A stretch of DNA of 59,435 nucleotides from an uncultured Lachnospiraceae bacterium (GTDB lineage: Bacteria > Bacillota > Clostridia > Lachnospirales > Lachnospiraceae). The DNA lies in NCBI GenBank assembly GCA_947588005.1, contig CANPYE010000003.1:1-59435 (forward strand), read 5' to 3'. A program made the position numbers and the translations under genes. Positions 16,421 through 25,470 of the stretch are shown piece by piece (the stretch's first letter is position 1; the number at the start of each line of letters is the position of its first letter). A model generated the notes under the pieces. It made no database searches. It was given only the letters and a program-made list of their open reading frames with translations, and had not been told where the DNA came from.

Positions 16421-18589
16421 ATGGCATCCAATTACATCGACAAGGACCGGGAGCACCAGAAACATATTCTATTCTTTATTTGCACAGCGGTTGCACTTAT
16501 GTTTATCGTTTATCTCTGTGCAAAAACTGCATATTTGGCGGAATCTGCACAAAGTGAGAATGTAACGATTGAGCACATTATGGCCGCGCTGTTCGTTATG
16601 ACATCGGAACCATTGCCAATCAGTTTTAATCCGGATTATTTTACTCCGGTTTTTGTACCGGTCTCCCTGATCGTGGCCTTCGCCGTATTCGGCGTATATG
16701 ACACGCAGGTCAGGGATAAGCATAAGACCGCATTTTCTCAGTATGGTACTGCTAAATTCATGACGACGAAAATGCTCTCCGAGTTTAATAGGGTCTTCAA
16801 CGAGCCTTTCGGCTCGACTGACAATACTTCCCAGGCCAACATCATCCTTTCTGAGAATACCAGGGTATCGATGAACTGCAAAAAACTGGGCAATAATAAC
16901 GTACTCGTCATCGGCGGTCCCGGTACCGGTAAATCCTGGGCCGTGGTACGTCCAAATCTGCTGCAGGAATATGGGTCGTACGTGATCACTGACCCGTCTG
17001 GCGAGCTGTTAGCTACGACTGGTAAGTTTTTTGAGGAGCGCAACTACCGGCTCAGGGTCTTTAACCTGGTGGATATGTCACACTCTAATACATACAATCC
17101 ATTCCGGTATATTGAGAAGGAAGAGGACGTCATGACCCTGATTAACTGCCTGATCAACTGTACGTCGGAGGGGCAGAAGTCCTCGGATCCGTTCTGGGAG
17201 AAATCCGAGACGGCGCTTCTTGAGGCGATCATATTTTACCTGATCCGTTACCGGCCACTGAAGAACCAAAACTTTTCCATGGTATCACGGATGCTCGCAG
17301 CAGCGAAAGCGGATAAGGAGGGCAACTCCCAACTCGATCAGACATTTAACGCTGTACGAAGGATCGACCCGGATGATATTTGCGTAAGACAGTATGATAT
17401 CTTCAAACAGGCGTCGGATAAAACCGCCCAGTCTATCCTGATCTCGGCAGCGGTACGGCTGTCGCCATTTAATATAGACGCAGTACAGAACCTGACGAAC
17501 ACGGACCAGATGGAACTGACGACGATCGGTGATACTCCGACTGTTACGTTCATCATTGTGCCGCAGGGCGATACCACATATTCATTCCTGGTCAACATGA
17601 TGTACAGCCAGATGTTTTCCACTCTTTATGAACATGCGGCCAAAACAGACCAGATCCCATTAAAATATCAGGTACGATTCATGCTCGATGAGTTCGCGAA
17701 CATCGGGGTGATACCGAACTTTCAGCAGAAGCTGACCACCATGCGTAAATATGGGCTGTCCTGTATGATCTTTATCCAGGCGATCGGTCAGATCAAAAAC
17801 TTATACAAAGACGACTGGGAGACGATCAAGGGCGCCTGTTCCATGATTCTTTATCTTGGCGGCAATGAAACGTCTACCCACGAGGAAATCGTCAAAATGG
17901 CCGGCAAGGAGACCATGAGGGTGAAGGATTCATCAACTTCCCGGAATGGGAAGGGCAGCGGCTCCGACAGTAAATCGTATAAGTACGCAGCACGTGACCT
18001 TATCACCATCGACGAGGTTCGTCGTCTTAAAAATGAACATGTGCTGTGCTTTGTATCAGGCCAGCAGCCGATTTATGAAAAACGTTATCCGACACAAAAA
18101 CACCCGAATGCCAAGTATCTTGGTAACCTGTCAAACGGGGAGCGCGTTTACCGGTTCACTTACTGTAATGCGCAGGCCAGCAGTATTGAACGGCTGGAAA
18201 GGAACCGTAAGCAGCTTAATGAAAAGCTGAAAGAACAGCAAAAGAGCAGGAATACCGATGCCAGACCGGTCACCACTCCGACCTCTCTGGATCCAAGGGC
18301 GATGCTCGAAATGGTGAATGACATCACAAAAAAGGATGATGTGCTGAAACAGATACCGAAAACCGGAATCAGCGAGAAGGATATGAAACAGTCCGGTACA
18401 ACTGCCGGCACCGTTGTAAAAGGACAGCGCTCAGAAACGTCCTATGTGATGCCAGGCCAGGTGACTGCACTTAAGCCATTGGGAACCGCCTCCGCGGCGA
18501 GCAGGGGAGTATCTGTGGCACCAAGGAATGATACAGCGGGGAACCAGGCGCTGGCTGATATAATGAACGCCCTTGAATCGTCGCAGTAG
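16421..18589 (+). CDS. Type IV secretion coupling protein (VirD4/TraG family)
   Basis: 722 residues. Two N-terminal membrane segments (about 16-40 and 75-92), Walker A GGPGTGKSWAVVRPN near residue 165, ITDPSGELL, Walker B RFMLDEFANIGVIPNF near residue 420, then a long disordered C-terminal tail. It powers and selects DNA substrates for conjugation, linking a relaxase-DNA complex to the mating channel. This is the clearest evidence that the element is conjugative. Relaxase, VirB4 and channel genes are not in the window. Ribosome binding site gaaaggag. Confidence 0.93.
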   Translation: MASNYIDKDREHQKHILFFICTAVALMFIVYLCAKTAYLAESAQSENVTIEHIMAALFVMTSEPLPISFNPDYFTPVFVPVSLIVAFAVFGVYDTQVRDKHKTAFSQYGTAKFMTTKMLSEFNRVFNEPFGSTDNTSQANIILSENTRVSMNCKKLGNNNVLVIGGPGTGKSWAVVRPNLLQEYGSYVITDPSGELLATTGKFFEERNYRLRVFNLVDMSHSNTYNPFRYIEKEEDVMTLINCLINCTSEGQKSSDPFWEKSETALLEAIIFYLIRYRPLKNQNFSMVSRMLAAAKADKEGNSQLDQTFNAVRRIDPDDICVRQYDIFKQASDKTAQSILISAAVRLSPFNIDAVQNLTNTDQMELTTIGDTPTVTFIIVPQGDTTYSFLVNMMYSQMFSTLYEHAAKTDQIPLKYQVRFMLDEFANIGVIPNFQQKLTTMRKYGLSCMIFIQAIGQIKNLYKDDWETIKGACSMILYLGGNETSTHEEIVKMAGKETMRVKDSSTSRNGKGSGSDSKSYKYAARDLITIDEVRRLKNEHVLCFVSGQQPIYEKRYPTQKHPNAKYLGNLSNGERVYRFTYCNAQASSIERLERNRKQLNEKLKEQQKSRNTDARPVTTPTSLDPRAMLEMVNDITKKDDVLKQIPKTGISEKDMKQSGTTAGTVVKGQRSETSYVMPGQVTALKPLGTASAASRGVSVAPRNDTAGNQALADIMNALESSQ

Positions 18590-18600
18590 CCTAAAATGGC

Positions 18601-18608
18601 TATCCGCA
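18601..18608 (+). promoter_or_regulatory. TATCCGCA site
   Basis: Exact intergenic copy, 77 bp before the ACATACT motif at 18678. Confidence 0.5.
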
Positions 18609-18677
18609 AAATAGAAAGTCTGCGGCAGATACAAAACTGCATGATCGCCATCATTGCTAAAAACTGATATTCATATG

Positions 18678-18684
18678 ACATACT
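18678..18684 (+). promoter_or_regulatory. ACATACT promoter-like motif
   Basis: ATGACATACTACA only 31 bp before the start at 18709. If it is a -10 element, the leader is under 20 nt and consists mainly of the AGGAGG site, which pins down the role of the motif as a -10. Confidence 0.5.
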
Positions 18685-18708
18685 ACAACAAAAGAGGAGG
18701 AAAATCTT

Positions 18709-19959
18709 ATGAAACAAATACGATATCGCGCAGTAGCGGCAGTAATCGCAGCAATTACACTTTGCGCGTCGAGCACGCAGGTAAAGCCGGTATATGCGTC
18801 CGATGAAGGCAGTGTTGTGAAGGTAACCGTCAAAAAGGAACTTGCCTTTCATGCTGATACCGAAACGGTCAGCGATAAAGACAAGAAATTCAGGACTGCG
18901 ATCACGTTTGAGTCGTATGATGATGCGGATACCGGATTCAACGACCGGACTGAATCCATCATGATCGGGGATACCAAATTCGTGCTGAACAGCATAGAAA
19001 ACCTGAAGATGACTGATGCATACACGCCGGAACGCCGGACCATGGAGACCATGACGGATACGTTCATCAAGGGCGAAGAAGATGGGTTCCTGCCGGACAC
19101 AACGGTAACAAAGGATGGAGTGACCTGGACGCTTACGGAAAAGACGCTGGTGGACAGCGAGATCGGGGATCGCACAAAGGAAGCTGTCGCGACCAAACGT
19201 TATGTAGGCGTTGAAAAGGGGGTTCCGGTACCGGACTCGATCGAATACACCTGCGAGGATGAATCGACCGGACTGACTGTGAACACAATGCTGCCATTAA
19301 CAGACCAGTCAGAGACTACCTGGCGCTGGGAGCCATTCGAGTTTCCTATCTCCATTTACGGGTACGGTGCGGATGTACTTGATCTGAATGGAACGGAAGT
19401 GCCTTCTGGCGCTCCGCTGATCGATTATGCCGATGAGTTCCTGAACCTTCTTGGCCTGAGTAAAGATTATTACAGGATCGACGCTATTGAATGGGACGGG
19501 GAGCCGTACGAGCAGAACGGTGAGATATACCGGGATGCGGTCGGAACAGGCGAAAAATATGTCACGGACATTGAAGCCGTATACTCTGCAACGATCGACC
19601 TGCCGCATCTGGACGGTGCAGCCTGGAATTGTCTTTACACGGAAGAACTTGACCCGTCCAGCAGCACTGTTTACACATATACAGCAGATGCAGTCTATAT
19701 CTCCACGGCTGAACAGACCCCGTTTGAACGGATCCTGGGTGTGATCTCTGCTTTCTACCACAGGATCATTGAGGCAATCCAGGATCATCCGGTGCTGGCC
19801 GCTTTGCAGATCGTGGTCATAGCTGCTTTGATCGTATTTCTGGTATCGCGGCGGAAGAAGAAATGTCTTTATGATGATTCTCGTAAATGTATATATGGGC
19901 GCGACTGCGCGAACTGCCCATATTATACGACCCTGTCCAAGGAGACTGCCAGCAAGTAG
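18709..19959 (+). CDS. Exported membrane-anchored protein with cytosolic Cys-rich tail
   Basis: 416 residues. Signal peptide (first about 30 residues), a beta-rich extracellular region, a membrane helix near the C-terminus (VLAALQIVVIAALIVFLV), a basic stop-transfer stretch (RRKKK) and then a short tail with four cysteines spaced C-x7-C-x5-C-x2-C. The tail could bind zinc inside the cell. Probable part of the transfer or envelope machinery; the family is not recognised. AGAGGAGG ribosome binding site. Confidence 0.8.
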   Translation: MKQIRYRAVAAVIAAITLCASSTQVKPVYASDEGSVVKVTVKKELAFHADTETVSDKDKKFRTAITFESYDDADTGFNDRTESIMIGDTKFVLNSIENLKMTDAYTPERRTMETMTDTFIKGEEDGFLPDTTVTKDGVTWTLTEKTLVDSEIGDRTKEAVATKRYVGVEKGVPVPDSIEYTCEDESTGLTVNTMLPLTDQSETTWRWEPFEFPISIYGYGADVLDLNGTEVPSGAPLIDYADEFLNLLGLSKDYYRIDAIEWDGEPYEQNGEIYRDAVGTGEKYVTDIEAVYSATIDLPHLDGAAWNCLYTEELDPSSSTVYTYTADAVYISTAEQTPFERILGVISAFYHRIIEAIQDHPVLAALQIVVIAALIVFLVSRRKKKCLYDDSRKCIYGRDCANCPYYTTLSKETASK

Positions 19960-19998
19960 ACGGACTTCATTTGTGGAATGATACAGCAGCAAAGGAAT

Positions 19999-20025
19999 CG
20001 GCTGGTTCGTCCCGGCCGTTTTTCT
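19999..20025 (+). terminator. Probable terminator
   Basis: Imperfect CGGCTGG / CCGGCCG stem followed by T5. Further inverted repeats GTCGGC/GCCGAC (20064-20080) and AAAATAGA/TCTATTTT (20092-20110) follow before the ssb promoter. Confidence 0.5.
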
Positions 20026-20143
20026 TCGGCAGGAAATCGTCACGGCAAGAGATGGTTCAACGCGTCGGCACAAAGCCGACATAAAAATCAAAAAATAGAC
20101 GATCTATTTTGTAAAAATGGCTTTATGGACCTGTATCACGTTT

Positions 20144-20150
20144 CCATACT
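20144..20150 (+). promoter_or_regulatory. CCATACT promoter-like motif of ssb
   Basis: TTTCCATACTCC, 79 bp before the ssb start. No TATCCGCA copy nearby. Confidence 0.6.
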
Positions 20151-20222
20151 CCTTGTGACGATATAGCGTAAGGAATCAGCAGACGTTGATTGTCAAACAA
20201 AAAAAGAAAAGGAGAACAAAAC

Positions 20223-20675
20223 ATGAACAAAGTTATTCTGATGGGAAGACTGACGAGGGACCCGGAGGTCCGCTACACGCAGGGAGAGCGTTCCATGGCG
20301 ATCGCCCGTTTTTCCCTGGCCGTTGACCGCAGAGGAGCACGCGGCAACAACACCAACGAGTCGCAGACAGATTTCATCAACTGCGTCGCTTTCGATAAGC
20401 GTGGCGAGTTTGTTGAGAAGTATTTCAAGAAGGGCATGAGGGTGCTCGTGTGTGGGAGGCTCCAGACTGGAAGCTACACCAACAAGGACGGTCAGAAGGT
20501 CCATACCACCGATGTGATCGTAGAAGAGCAGGAGTTTGCGGACAGCAGAACATCTGGTGGAAACAGTGGCGCGGGTGTTCAGGGCGGTAATATGCCCACC
20601 CCGTCGGATGCCGGTGATGGTTTCATGAACTTCCCGGACGGACTGGATGAACTCGATGGACTGCCTTTTAACTAA
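20223..20675 (+). CDS. ssb: Single-stranded DNA-binding protein
   Basis: 150 residues. Starts MNKVILMGRLTRDPEVRYT, the classic SSB OB fold, with FINCVAFDKRGEFVEKYFKKG and VCGRLQTGSY; a glycine-rich linker follows and the tail ends DELDGLPFN. The acidic tip that binds partner proteins is normally ...DDIPF, so this one has one extra Asn. It coats single strands during replication and transfer. AAAAGGAG ribosome binding site. Confidence 0.95.
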   Translation: MNKVILMGRLTRDPEVRYTQGERSMAIARFSLAVDRRGARGNNTNESQTDFINCVAFDKRGEFVEKYFKKGMRVLVCGRLQTGSYTNKDGQKVHTTDVIVEEQEFADSRTSGGNSGAGVQGGNMPTPSDAGDGFMNFPDGLDELDGLPFN

Positions 20676-20699
20676 GGCAGGATGCAACGTCTGACGAGT

Positions 20700-20734
20700 G
20701 ACGGTACGCGAAATGCGTGCCGTCTCTTTTTTTG
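20700..20734 (+). terminator. Terminator of ssb
   Basis: GACGGTACGC / GCGTGCCGTC stem followed by TCT7. Confidence 0.85.
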
Positions 20735-20740
20735 TCATAC

Positions 20741-20772
20741 AAAAAACCGCGTGGTTTCCCATGCGGTCTTTT
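20741..20772 (-). terminator. Terminator of the minus-strand sigma gene
   Basis: On the minus strand ACCGC...GCGGT is followed by T6. It faces the ssb terminator, separating convergent units. Confidence 0.75.
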
Positions 20773-20804
20773 GAGTGCGCGTTGATCAGATGCTCTTTCT
20801 TCGG

Positions 20805-21734
20805 TCAGTGTATCGTGTTAAGTCTCCTGGTATTTAAGTAGTCATGCTGAAGCTTCTGTATCGCGGCATTCGCCGTACGACGGACTGTTTCATCTGAGCA
20901 CCCAAGTTCCTTAGCGCATTGCCTCAAGGACATAGGCTCCCCTCCGACAAATCCGAAACGAAGCATGATCACACGTTGCTCGAACGGCTCCAGTTTCTTT
21001 ACAGCTGACATGATATCCGACAGAGACACACGTTTGACGGCCTCTTCTTCAACATCCTGTTCGGACGGGATCGCTTCGCCAAATACTAAATCGGATGTGT
21101 CGGTATCGGTCCGATCATCAGATACAGGTGCATCGAGAGAGAATGTATCCCTATGACGAAGATTCATGATAAACTGTACCTTACTTTCGGGCAAGCCCAT
21201 CAATTTAGCCAAAGTTTCCATAGATGGCTTTGATCCGGTATCTCTTTCCGATGCTTTCAGGATTTTATCCAGCTTGATCGCGAGCTTATGCACATAGTCA
21301 GGCAACCGGATTAAATCCTTTTTATAAATGAGTTCGGAACAGATTGTTTCCTCAATCCAGTATACTGCGTACGTTGAGAGTCTGGTTCCAGCCTTTATGT
21401 CGAAACGGTCGATGGCTTTGATAAGACCAATCACGCCATACGATACCACGTCATCCAAGCTGCAGATTTCACGAAATACGTACTTGCTGGCGACTTTAAC
21501 AACCAGTCTTAAATTACTCAGTACCAGTTTTTCCCTGGCTGCGGGCCATTCCGGCGTCCCTTTCATGTTGAACAGTTCCTGTATTTCTTCATGTGACAGT
21601 ATTGGGTTCCGGTTGATGATCGACCGGAACGAAAGACCTGGGTCATCGTCCGGCGATTTCGGCTTTCTTCCGGTTGCCGTCCGCTTTATCACTGGATCCA
21701 CTTCTGCTGCTGTTGCTTGATTATAAGCTGCCAT
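20805..21734 (-). CDS. Sigma-70 family RNA polymerase sigma factor
   Basis: 309 residues from ATG at 21734 (AAAGGAGG upstream on the minus strand); a longer frame to 21806 has no ribosome binding site and would cover the promoter. Region 2 (NLRLVVKVASKYVFREICSL, then GLIKAIDRFDIKAGTRLSTY and AVYWIEETI), region 3 (MLAKLMGLPE-like helix) and region 4 with a helix-turn-helix (MSLRQCAKELGCSDETVRR) are all present. Group 2/3-like, without region 1.1. It is preceded by the CCATACT motif found before most units, so it may recognise its own promoter. The strongest candidate for the element-specific initiation factor. Confidence 0.93.
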   Translation of the reverse strand: MAAYNQATAAEVDPVIKRTATGRKPKSPDDDPGLSFRSIINRNPILSHEEIQELFNMKGTPEWPAAREKLVLSNLRLVVKVASKYVFREICSLDDVVSYGVIGLIKAIDRFDIKAGTRLSTYAVYWIEETICSELIYKKDLIRLPDYVHKLAIKLDKILKASERDTGSKPSMETLAKLMGLPESKVQFIMNLRHRDTFSLDAPVSDDRTDTDTSDLVFGEAIPSEQDVEEEAVKRVSLSDIMSAVKKLEPFEQRVIMLRFGFVGGEPMSLRQCAKELGCSDETVRRTANAAIQKLQHDYLNTRRLNTIH

Positions 21735-21782
21735 GCGCGCATCCTCCTTTCTCTTTTCCTTAGTGGCTGTTCTGATGTTAAG

Positions 21783-21789
21783 AGTATGG
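21783..21789 (-). promoter_or_regulatory. CCATACT promoter-like motif of the sigma gene (minus strand)
   Basis: TTCCCATACTC on the minus strand, 55 bp before the sigma start. Confidence 0.6.
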
Positions 21790-21824
21790 GAATACGCAGG
21801 GGGCAAAAGATGCTTAAAACATTA

Positions 21825-21832
21825 TGCGGATA
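21825..21832 (-). promoter_or_regulatory. TATCCGCA site (minus strand)
   Basis: TTATCCGCA on the minus strand, 43 bp upstream of the CCATACT motif, in the same orientation as the sigma gene. Confidence 0.5.
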
Positions 21833-21835
21833 AAA

Positions 21836-21860
21836 AAAGGCCGGATAGAACGGCCTGATT
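21836..21860 (-). terminator. Terminator on minus strand
   Basis: AGGCCG / CGGCCT stem followed by a long T run when read on the minus strand. It ends the unit of the gene at 22022-22729. Confidence 0.7.
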
Positions 21861-21982
21861 AGTATAAACAGCAGGATTCAAACAGAAATACATCTTTTGA
21901 ACCGAAAGCTCCTTTTCAACGTCGGCGTTCGGATGGGGAGAGCCACGATATACCAGCTATCTAAAAATTGGACACAGAAAAC

Positions 21983-22014
21983 CCTGCTGCCTTTTTTCTC
22001 GGCGCAGGGCTCTG
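21983..22014 (-). terminator. Hairpin/terminator just after the minus-strand unknown gene
   Basis: On the minus strand AGCCCTGC...GCAGGG is followed by TTTT. Confidence 0.5.
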
Positions 22015-22021
22015 ATGATGC

Positions 22022-22729
22022 TTAGTCTTCTATGGAATATCCTCTGGAGTATTCCTGACAATACTTCTTGGCATTTTCTACATTGCCTTGGATCGTTTTG
22101 TTGCGACGTCCATGGTATTCTTTCTTCCATTCTTTAAATTGTTCGTATGCATAATCGCCTTCCATCCGGATTTGGGAGAGGACAGGACCTTCTGCCCATA
22201 CTTTATCGCGGATACCGTCATACTCAAACTGTGCATGCCCAAGTGTATCACGGTATTTCGTCTGTGGTGCCGGCAGATTTAATGGAAAGATTTTCGCATC
22301 GGGCAATGGCTGGTCATAGAGTTCCAAAAAACGGTCAACAATGTGACTGTCAAAATCAACAACGAAGTCATCTGGGCAGCTGGATACAAGTGCCAGGATG
22401 TCCCTGACACGCTGCCGACGGCTGTCCAGGATTGCGGCGCTGACTTTCTCCATATCCTCTGTCCGACACACGACGTCTCCAGGACCTGCTATCCCATCCA
22501 TTCGCATTCCGCCGTAGTGCTCGATCGCATTTGTGGCCGTGCGGATAGGAATATTGGACAATGCGCTGGTGTAACCGGGGATCAATTCACCCGCCGAAAC
22601 GGTCTCCGGTCGTTTATCGCCATCAAATAAAAGGTTCCCAAATATGAGCCGCAGGTTTTCAACAGCCTGCTTATCCGCAAACGTAGCTCCTTCCTGATTC
22701 GGTAAATAGCTGGTTGATATATCTGACAT
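22022..22729 (-). CDS. Unknown protein
   Basis: 235 residues starting MSDISTSYLPNQEGATF with GAGGAGG upstream. Soluble, acidic N-terminal half, no recognisable motif. It carries a TATCCGCA copy in its coding sequence (22672). Unlike most units no CCATACT lies before it; a TATAAT-like hexamer (minus strand, 22816-22811) may serve instead, without a clear -35. Confidence 0.75.
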   Translation of the reverse strand: MSDISTSYLPNQEGATFADKQAVENLRLIFGNLLFDGDKRPETVSAGELIPGYTSALSNIPIRTATNAIEHYGGMRMDGIAGPGDVVCRTEDMEKVSAAILDSRRQRVRDILALVSSCPDDFVVDFDSHIVDRFLELYDQPLPDAKIFPLNLPAPQTKYRDTLGHAQFEYDGIRDKVWAEGPVLSQIRMEGDYAYEQFKEWKKEYHGRRNKTIQGNVENAKKYCQEYSRGYSIED

Positions 22730-22859
22730 TTTTATTCCTCCTCTGTCTAATGATTATTGCAATCTGCCGGGATCAATCCCGGATGAGTATTTGTTTTGTT
22801 TTCTATTCGTATTATAGTACATGAGCAGAATAATGCCACATGAAAAATTAAATGTTTTC

Positions 22860-22867
22860 TATCCGCA
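22860..22867 (+). promoter_or_regulatory. TATCCGCA site
   Basis: Exact intergenic copy preceded by C, 71 bp before the CCATACT motif at 22931. Confidence 0.5.
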
Positions 22868-22930
22868 ACATTTTACCGGTCATGAAACGGAAATAGCTGG
22901 AGATCGAAGTTGGATACCTACGGGCAATAT

Positions 22931-22937
22931 CCATACT
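22931..22937 (+). promoter_or_regulatory. CCATACT promoter-like motif
   Basis: TATCCATACTTT, 51 bp before the start at 22982. Confidence 0.6.
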
Positions 22938-22981
22938 TTCTATGGAATCATCCAAAAGGAAGCAGAGAAAGGAGAGGAAGA

Positions 22982-23413
22982 ATGGCAGATATCAACACCC
23001 AGCACAAAACCATCATACATGTACAGGCGGCAGCCAATAGCAGTGTATCCGGATATGTTGTCATGTGCAAGTACGACCCGTTCGGGTTTATACCAGGGGA
23101 AAAAATATACCTGGGAAAAAAGGAACGTTATGACCAGAAGGGAAATTATGACAATTCCGACGGTTCAGCTATTTATGTATCCGATAACGGACATATGTTT
23201 TCCTTCCTGGACGCGAGTCCGGGATGGGTCCTTTCGCAGTCGCAGATGCTTCAGGAAGGGCTCACCAAGGCTGATTACCTGGAATATGCCAGGATCCTGA
23301 AAACACTGACCAAGCAGTTCCCGGACATGCAGGTAAAAAAGTTTTCGGTCCGGCCAAGCAAGAAGGGAAGCGGCCTGCCGTTCCAGGCCGATTTGTGCGA
23401 TACTGCACAGTGA
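22982..23413 (+). CDS. Unknown small protein
   Basis: 143 residues (MADINTQHKTIIHVQAAANS...), start set by AAAGGAGAGG. Soluble; includes YDPFGFIPGEKIYLGKKERY, and a basic C-terminal segment. Paired with the gene 17 bp downstream. Not recognised. Confidence 0.75.
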   Translation: MADINTQHKTIIHVQAAANSSVSGYVVMCKYDPFGFIPGEKIYLGKKERYDQKGNYDNSDGSAIYVSDNGHMFSFLDASPGWVLSQSQMLQEGLTKADYLEYARILKTLTKQFPDMQVKKFSVRPSKKGSGLPFQADLCDTAQ

Positions 23414-23429
23414 CGCGGAGGTGCGCTGC

Positions 23430-23660
23430 ATGGATATCAGCGGAATTTTTAAATCACACGAGGAAGCAGGCACTGCAATGCAGATCATCACAGTCTCGCT
23501 CGGGGACGGCTTATACGTAGATGTCATGCACAGGGGCGATCTGTGGTATGTGATGGAGAACAGCGACGGCACGTTGGCTTATACTGCAGACGGGACATCA
23601 GAAGAACTGGTTGATGAGGCCGCCGTACTGCGGTTTGTGAAAAAACAGATCTCGGCATAA
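23430..23660 (+). CDS. Unknown small protein
   Basis: 76 residues (MDISGIFKSHEEAGTAM...). ATG 23430 has GGAGG 8 nt upstream; the in-frame GTG at 23421 is too close to it. Acidic, compact alpha/beta composition. Same unit as 22982-23413 and closed by a terminator. Confidence 0.65.
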   Translation: MDISGIFKSHEEAGTAMQIITVSLGDGLYVDVMHRGDLWYVMENSDGTLAYTADGTSEELVDEAAVLRFVKKQISA

Positions 23661-23681
23661 ACCACCAAAACCCCTCTCAGA

Positions 23682-23716
23682 AAGGCCTACGGACATACAG
23701 CCCGCAGGTCTTTTTC
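23682..23716 (+). terminator. Terminator
   Basis: AAGGCCTACGG / CCGCAGGTCTT imperfect stem followed by T5. Confidence 0.65.
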
Positions 23717-23741
23717 TTTCTCTTTCGATCCTTCCGGGTAT

Positions 23742-23748
23742 CCATACT
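23742..23748 (+). promoter_or_regulatory. CCATACT promoter-like motif of the MoxR/VWA unit
   Basis: TATCCATACTTTA, 64 bp before the start at 23806. Confidence 0.6.
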
Positions 23749-23805
23749 TTATGCGAAAAGATATTAAGGCAAAGCTGCTAATGCGACCAAGAGAAAGGAG
23801 AATGT

Positions 23806-25470
23806 ATGGGAAACAGTCAAAAAGTAAACCTGATAGAGATCTCGCAGAAATCGATTTCTCTAACGTTGCCCCTCATCAGTATGTTCGGTAATGAAGCGCT
23901 GATAGGGTACATTTCGCGGAAGTACCAGATGAGTGCCGCACATCTTGAAAAGATTGCATCCATTGGAAACAATAATTCAGCCTCAGTTCGCAAAACGACG
24001 AGGCTGGAGACAAGCGCGTACCTGCTGCAGAATGTCGCGGATCAAACCATTAAGGCTGTGATGAATGAAGAAAAAAACGATGTGTACTTGACTTTCAGAA
24101 ATGAAAAGGGCGAGGAAATCGCCTGCAGGGCTTTCATACAGGCACCGAGTGCGGTCATCCATTTGCAGTACAAGAAAATCCCGCATGACAATACGTCTCT
24201 GTTGATCGCAGCAGCTGCGCTGGCAGTTGTTACTGTCAAGTCGTGCAGGGATGTCTATGACACCTTTGTAAAAAAGGGGGAGATCGGGACTGTATACCGC
24301 TTTTGTGATGAAGTGCAGTATGCGTTCCTCCAGAAGACTGGCGGGATGGCATCCGTATCAGATGACCTGAACATGGAAATGATCAGTCAGGCAGTGGACT
24401 CCGGTTTTTATACGGCGTTCCCATCCCTGGAAAGTCCTGTACAAGGGAACGGACATCCGAGAAAAGCGTCTGCTATAGCTGCAGTAAAGACGGAAGAAGC
24501 CGGCCTAGACCTCAGCAGCTACCGTAACGGAGAGCATATCATCAGGCATGAATGGGAACCGGATCAGGCAAAGCGGATTATTCCGCCCAGCTTTCTGGAC
24601 ACATTCGTACCGGTCCCTGAGTTTTTCCGGCTGATGAACAAGCTGGATAAACGCATCGGCTTTAATATGGTCACGCAGGAGGAATGCGGCCTGACTGATC
24701 CAGAGGATATCCGACGGGATGTGGTGAACGTGCTGCTGTACGGGAACCCAGGTACGGGCAAAACTGTACTGGCGCATGCGCTTTCCGCTGCGACCGGAAT
24801 GCCGTTATACGAAGTCAAGTTTGATAAGTATACGGAATCCGACGAGGTGGAAGGCAAGAACAAGATCATAGCAGGCAAGCTGGCATTTACGCAGACCGAT
24901 TTTCTGGAAGGTTACGAGAAGGGCGGTATCCTCCTGCTGGAGGAGATCAACTGTGCCGACCAGAACGTGATCACAGGCACCCTGAACAATGCCATTGAGT
25001 ACCCGTTCTTTATAATGAAGGACGGTTACCAGAAAGTGTCCCGTAACCCCTTCACGGTCATTATCGCGACCATGAATGTCGGTACGGAGGGCACTATGTG
25101 GCTGAACCAGTCGTTTGCGAGCCGGTTTAAGCAGAAATACCGCGTAGCTGACCCGTCCAGGGAGGATTTCATCCATTTCCTGACAAACTACGGATACGAA
25201 CGTGATGCCGCCGAATACGTCCATGACGCTTATACAAAGGTCATGGGTCTGCTGACATCGAATCGGGCAACGGCGGAATACGCCATGAACTTAAGTACCA
25301 GGGCATGCCTTGGCGCTTTGGAGAACATGAGCGAGGGGGACGACGCGAAAACAGCGCTGCTGGATACGATCGTCGGCGCGATCGGGATTGTGGATCCACA
25401 GACGGCCACGGATATCGAGAAAAACGTGATCGCAAACCTACCGGCATTCAAAAAGAGAGGGAAAAGATGA
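23806..25470 (+). CDS. MoxR/CobS-like AAA+ ATPase
   Basis: 554 residues. The first 230 residues are a separate domain; the AAA+ core starts near residue 280 with Walker A GNPGTGKTVLAHAL (about 312) and Walker B GGILLLEEINCAD (about 373-385), followed by sensor I (VIIATMNVG) and a C-terminal helical lid. ATPases of this kind remodel partners together with VWA-domain proteins. The stop overlaps the start of such a VWA gene (ATGA), so the two form a functional pair. Similar cobS/cobT-like pairs occur in large phages and plasmids; the actual substrate is unknown. Confidence 0.88.
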   Translation: MGNSQKVNLIEISQKSISLTLPLISMFGNEALIGYISRKYQMSAAHLEKIASIGNNNSASVRKTTRLETSAYLLQNVADQTIKAVMNEEKNDVYLTFRNEKGEEIACRAFIQAPSAVIHLQYKKIPHDNTSLLIAAAALAVVTVKSCRDVYDTFVKKGEIGTVYRFCDEVQYAFLQKTGGMASVSDDLNMEMISQAVDSGFYTAFPSLESPVQGNGHPRKASAIAAVKTEEAGLDLSSYRNGEHIIRHEWEPDQAKRIIPPSFLDTFVPVPEFFRLMNKLDKRIGFNMVTQEECGLTDPEDIRRDVVNVLLYGNPGTGKTVLAHALSAATGMPLYEVKFDKYTESDEVEGKNKIIAGKLAFTQTDFLEGYEKGGILLLEEINCADQNVITGTLNNAIEYPFFIMKDGYQKVSRNPFTVIIATMNVGTEGTMWLNQSFASRFKQKYRVADPSREDFIHFLTNYGYERDAAEYVHDAYTKVMGLLTSNRATAEYAMNLSTRACLGALENMSEGDDAKTALLDTIVGAIGIVDPQTATDIEKNVIANLPAFKKRGKR

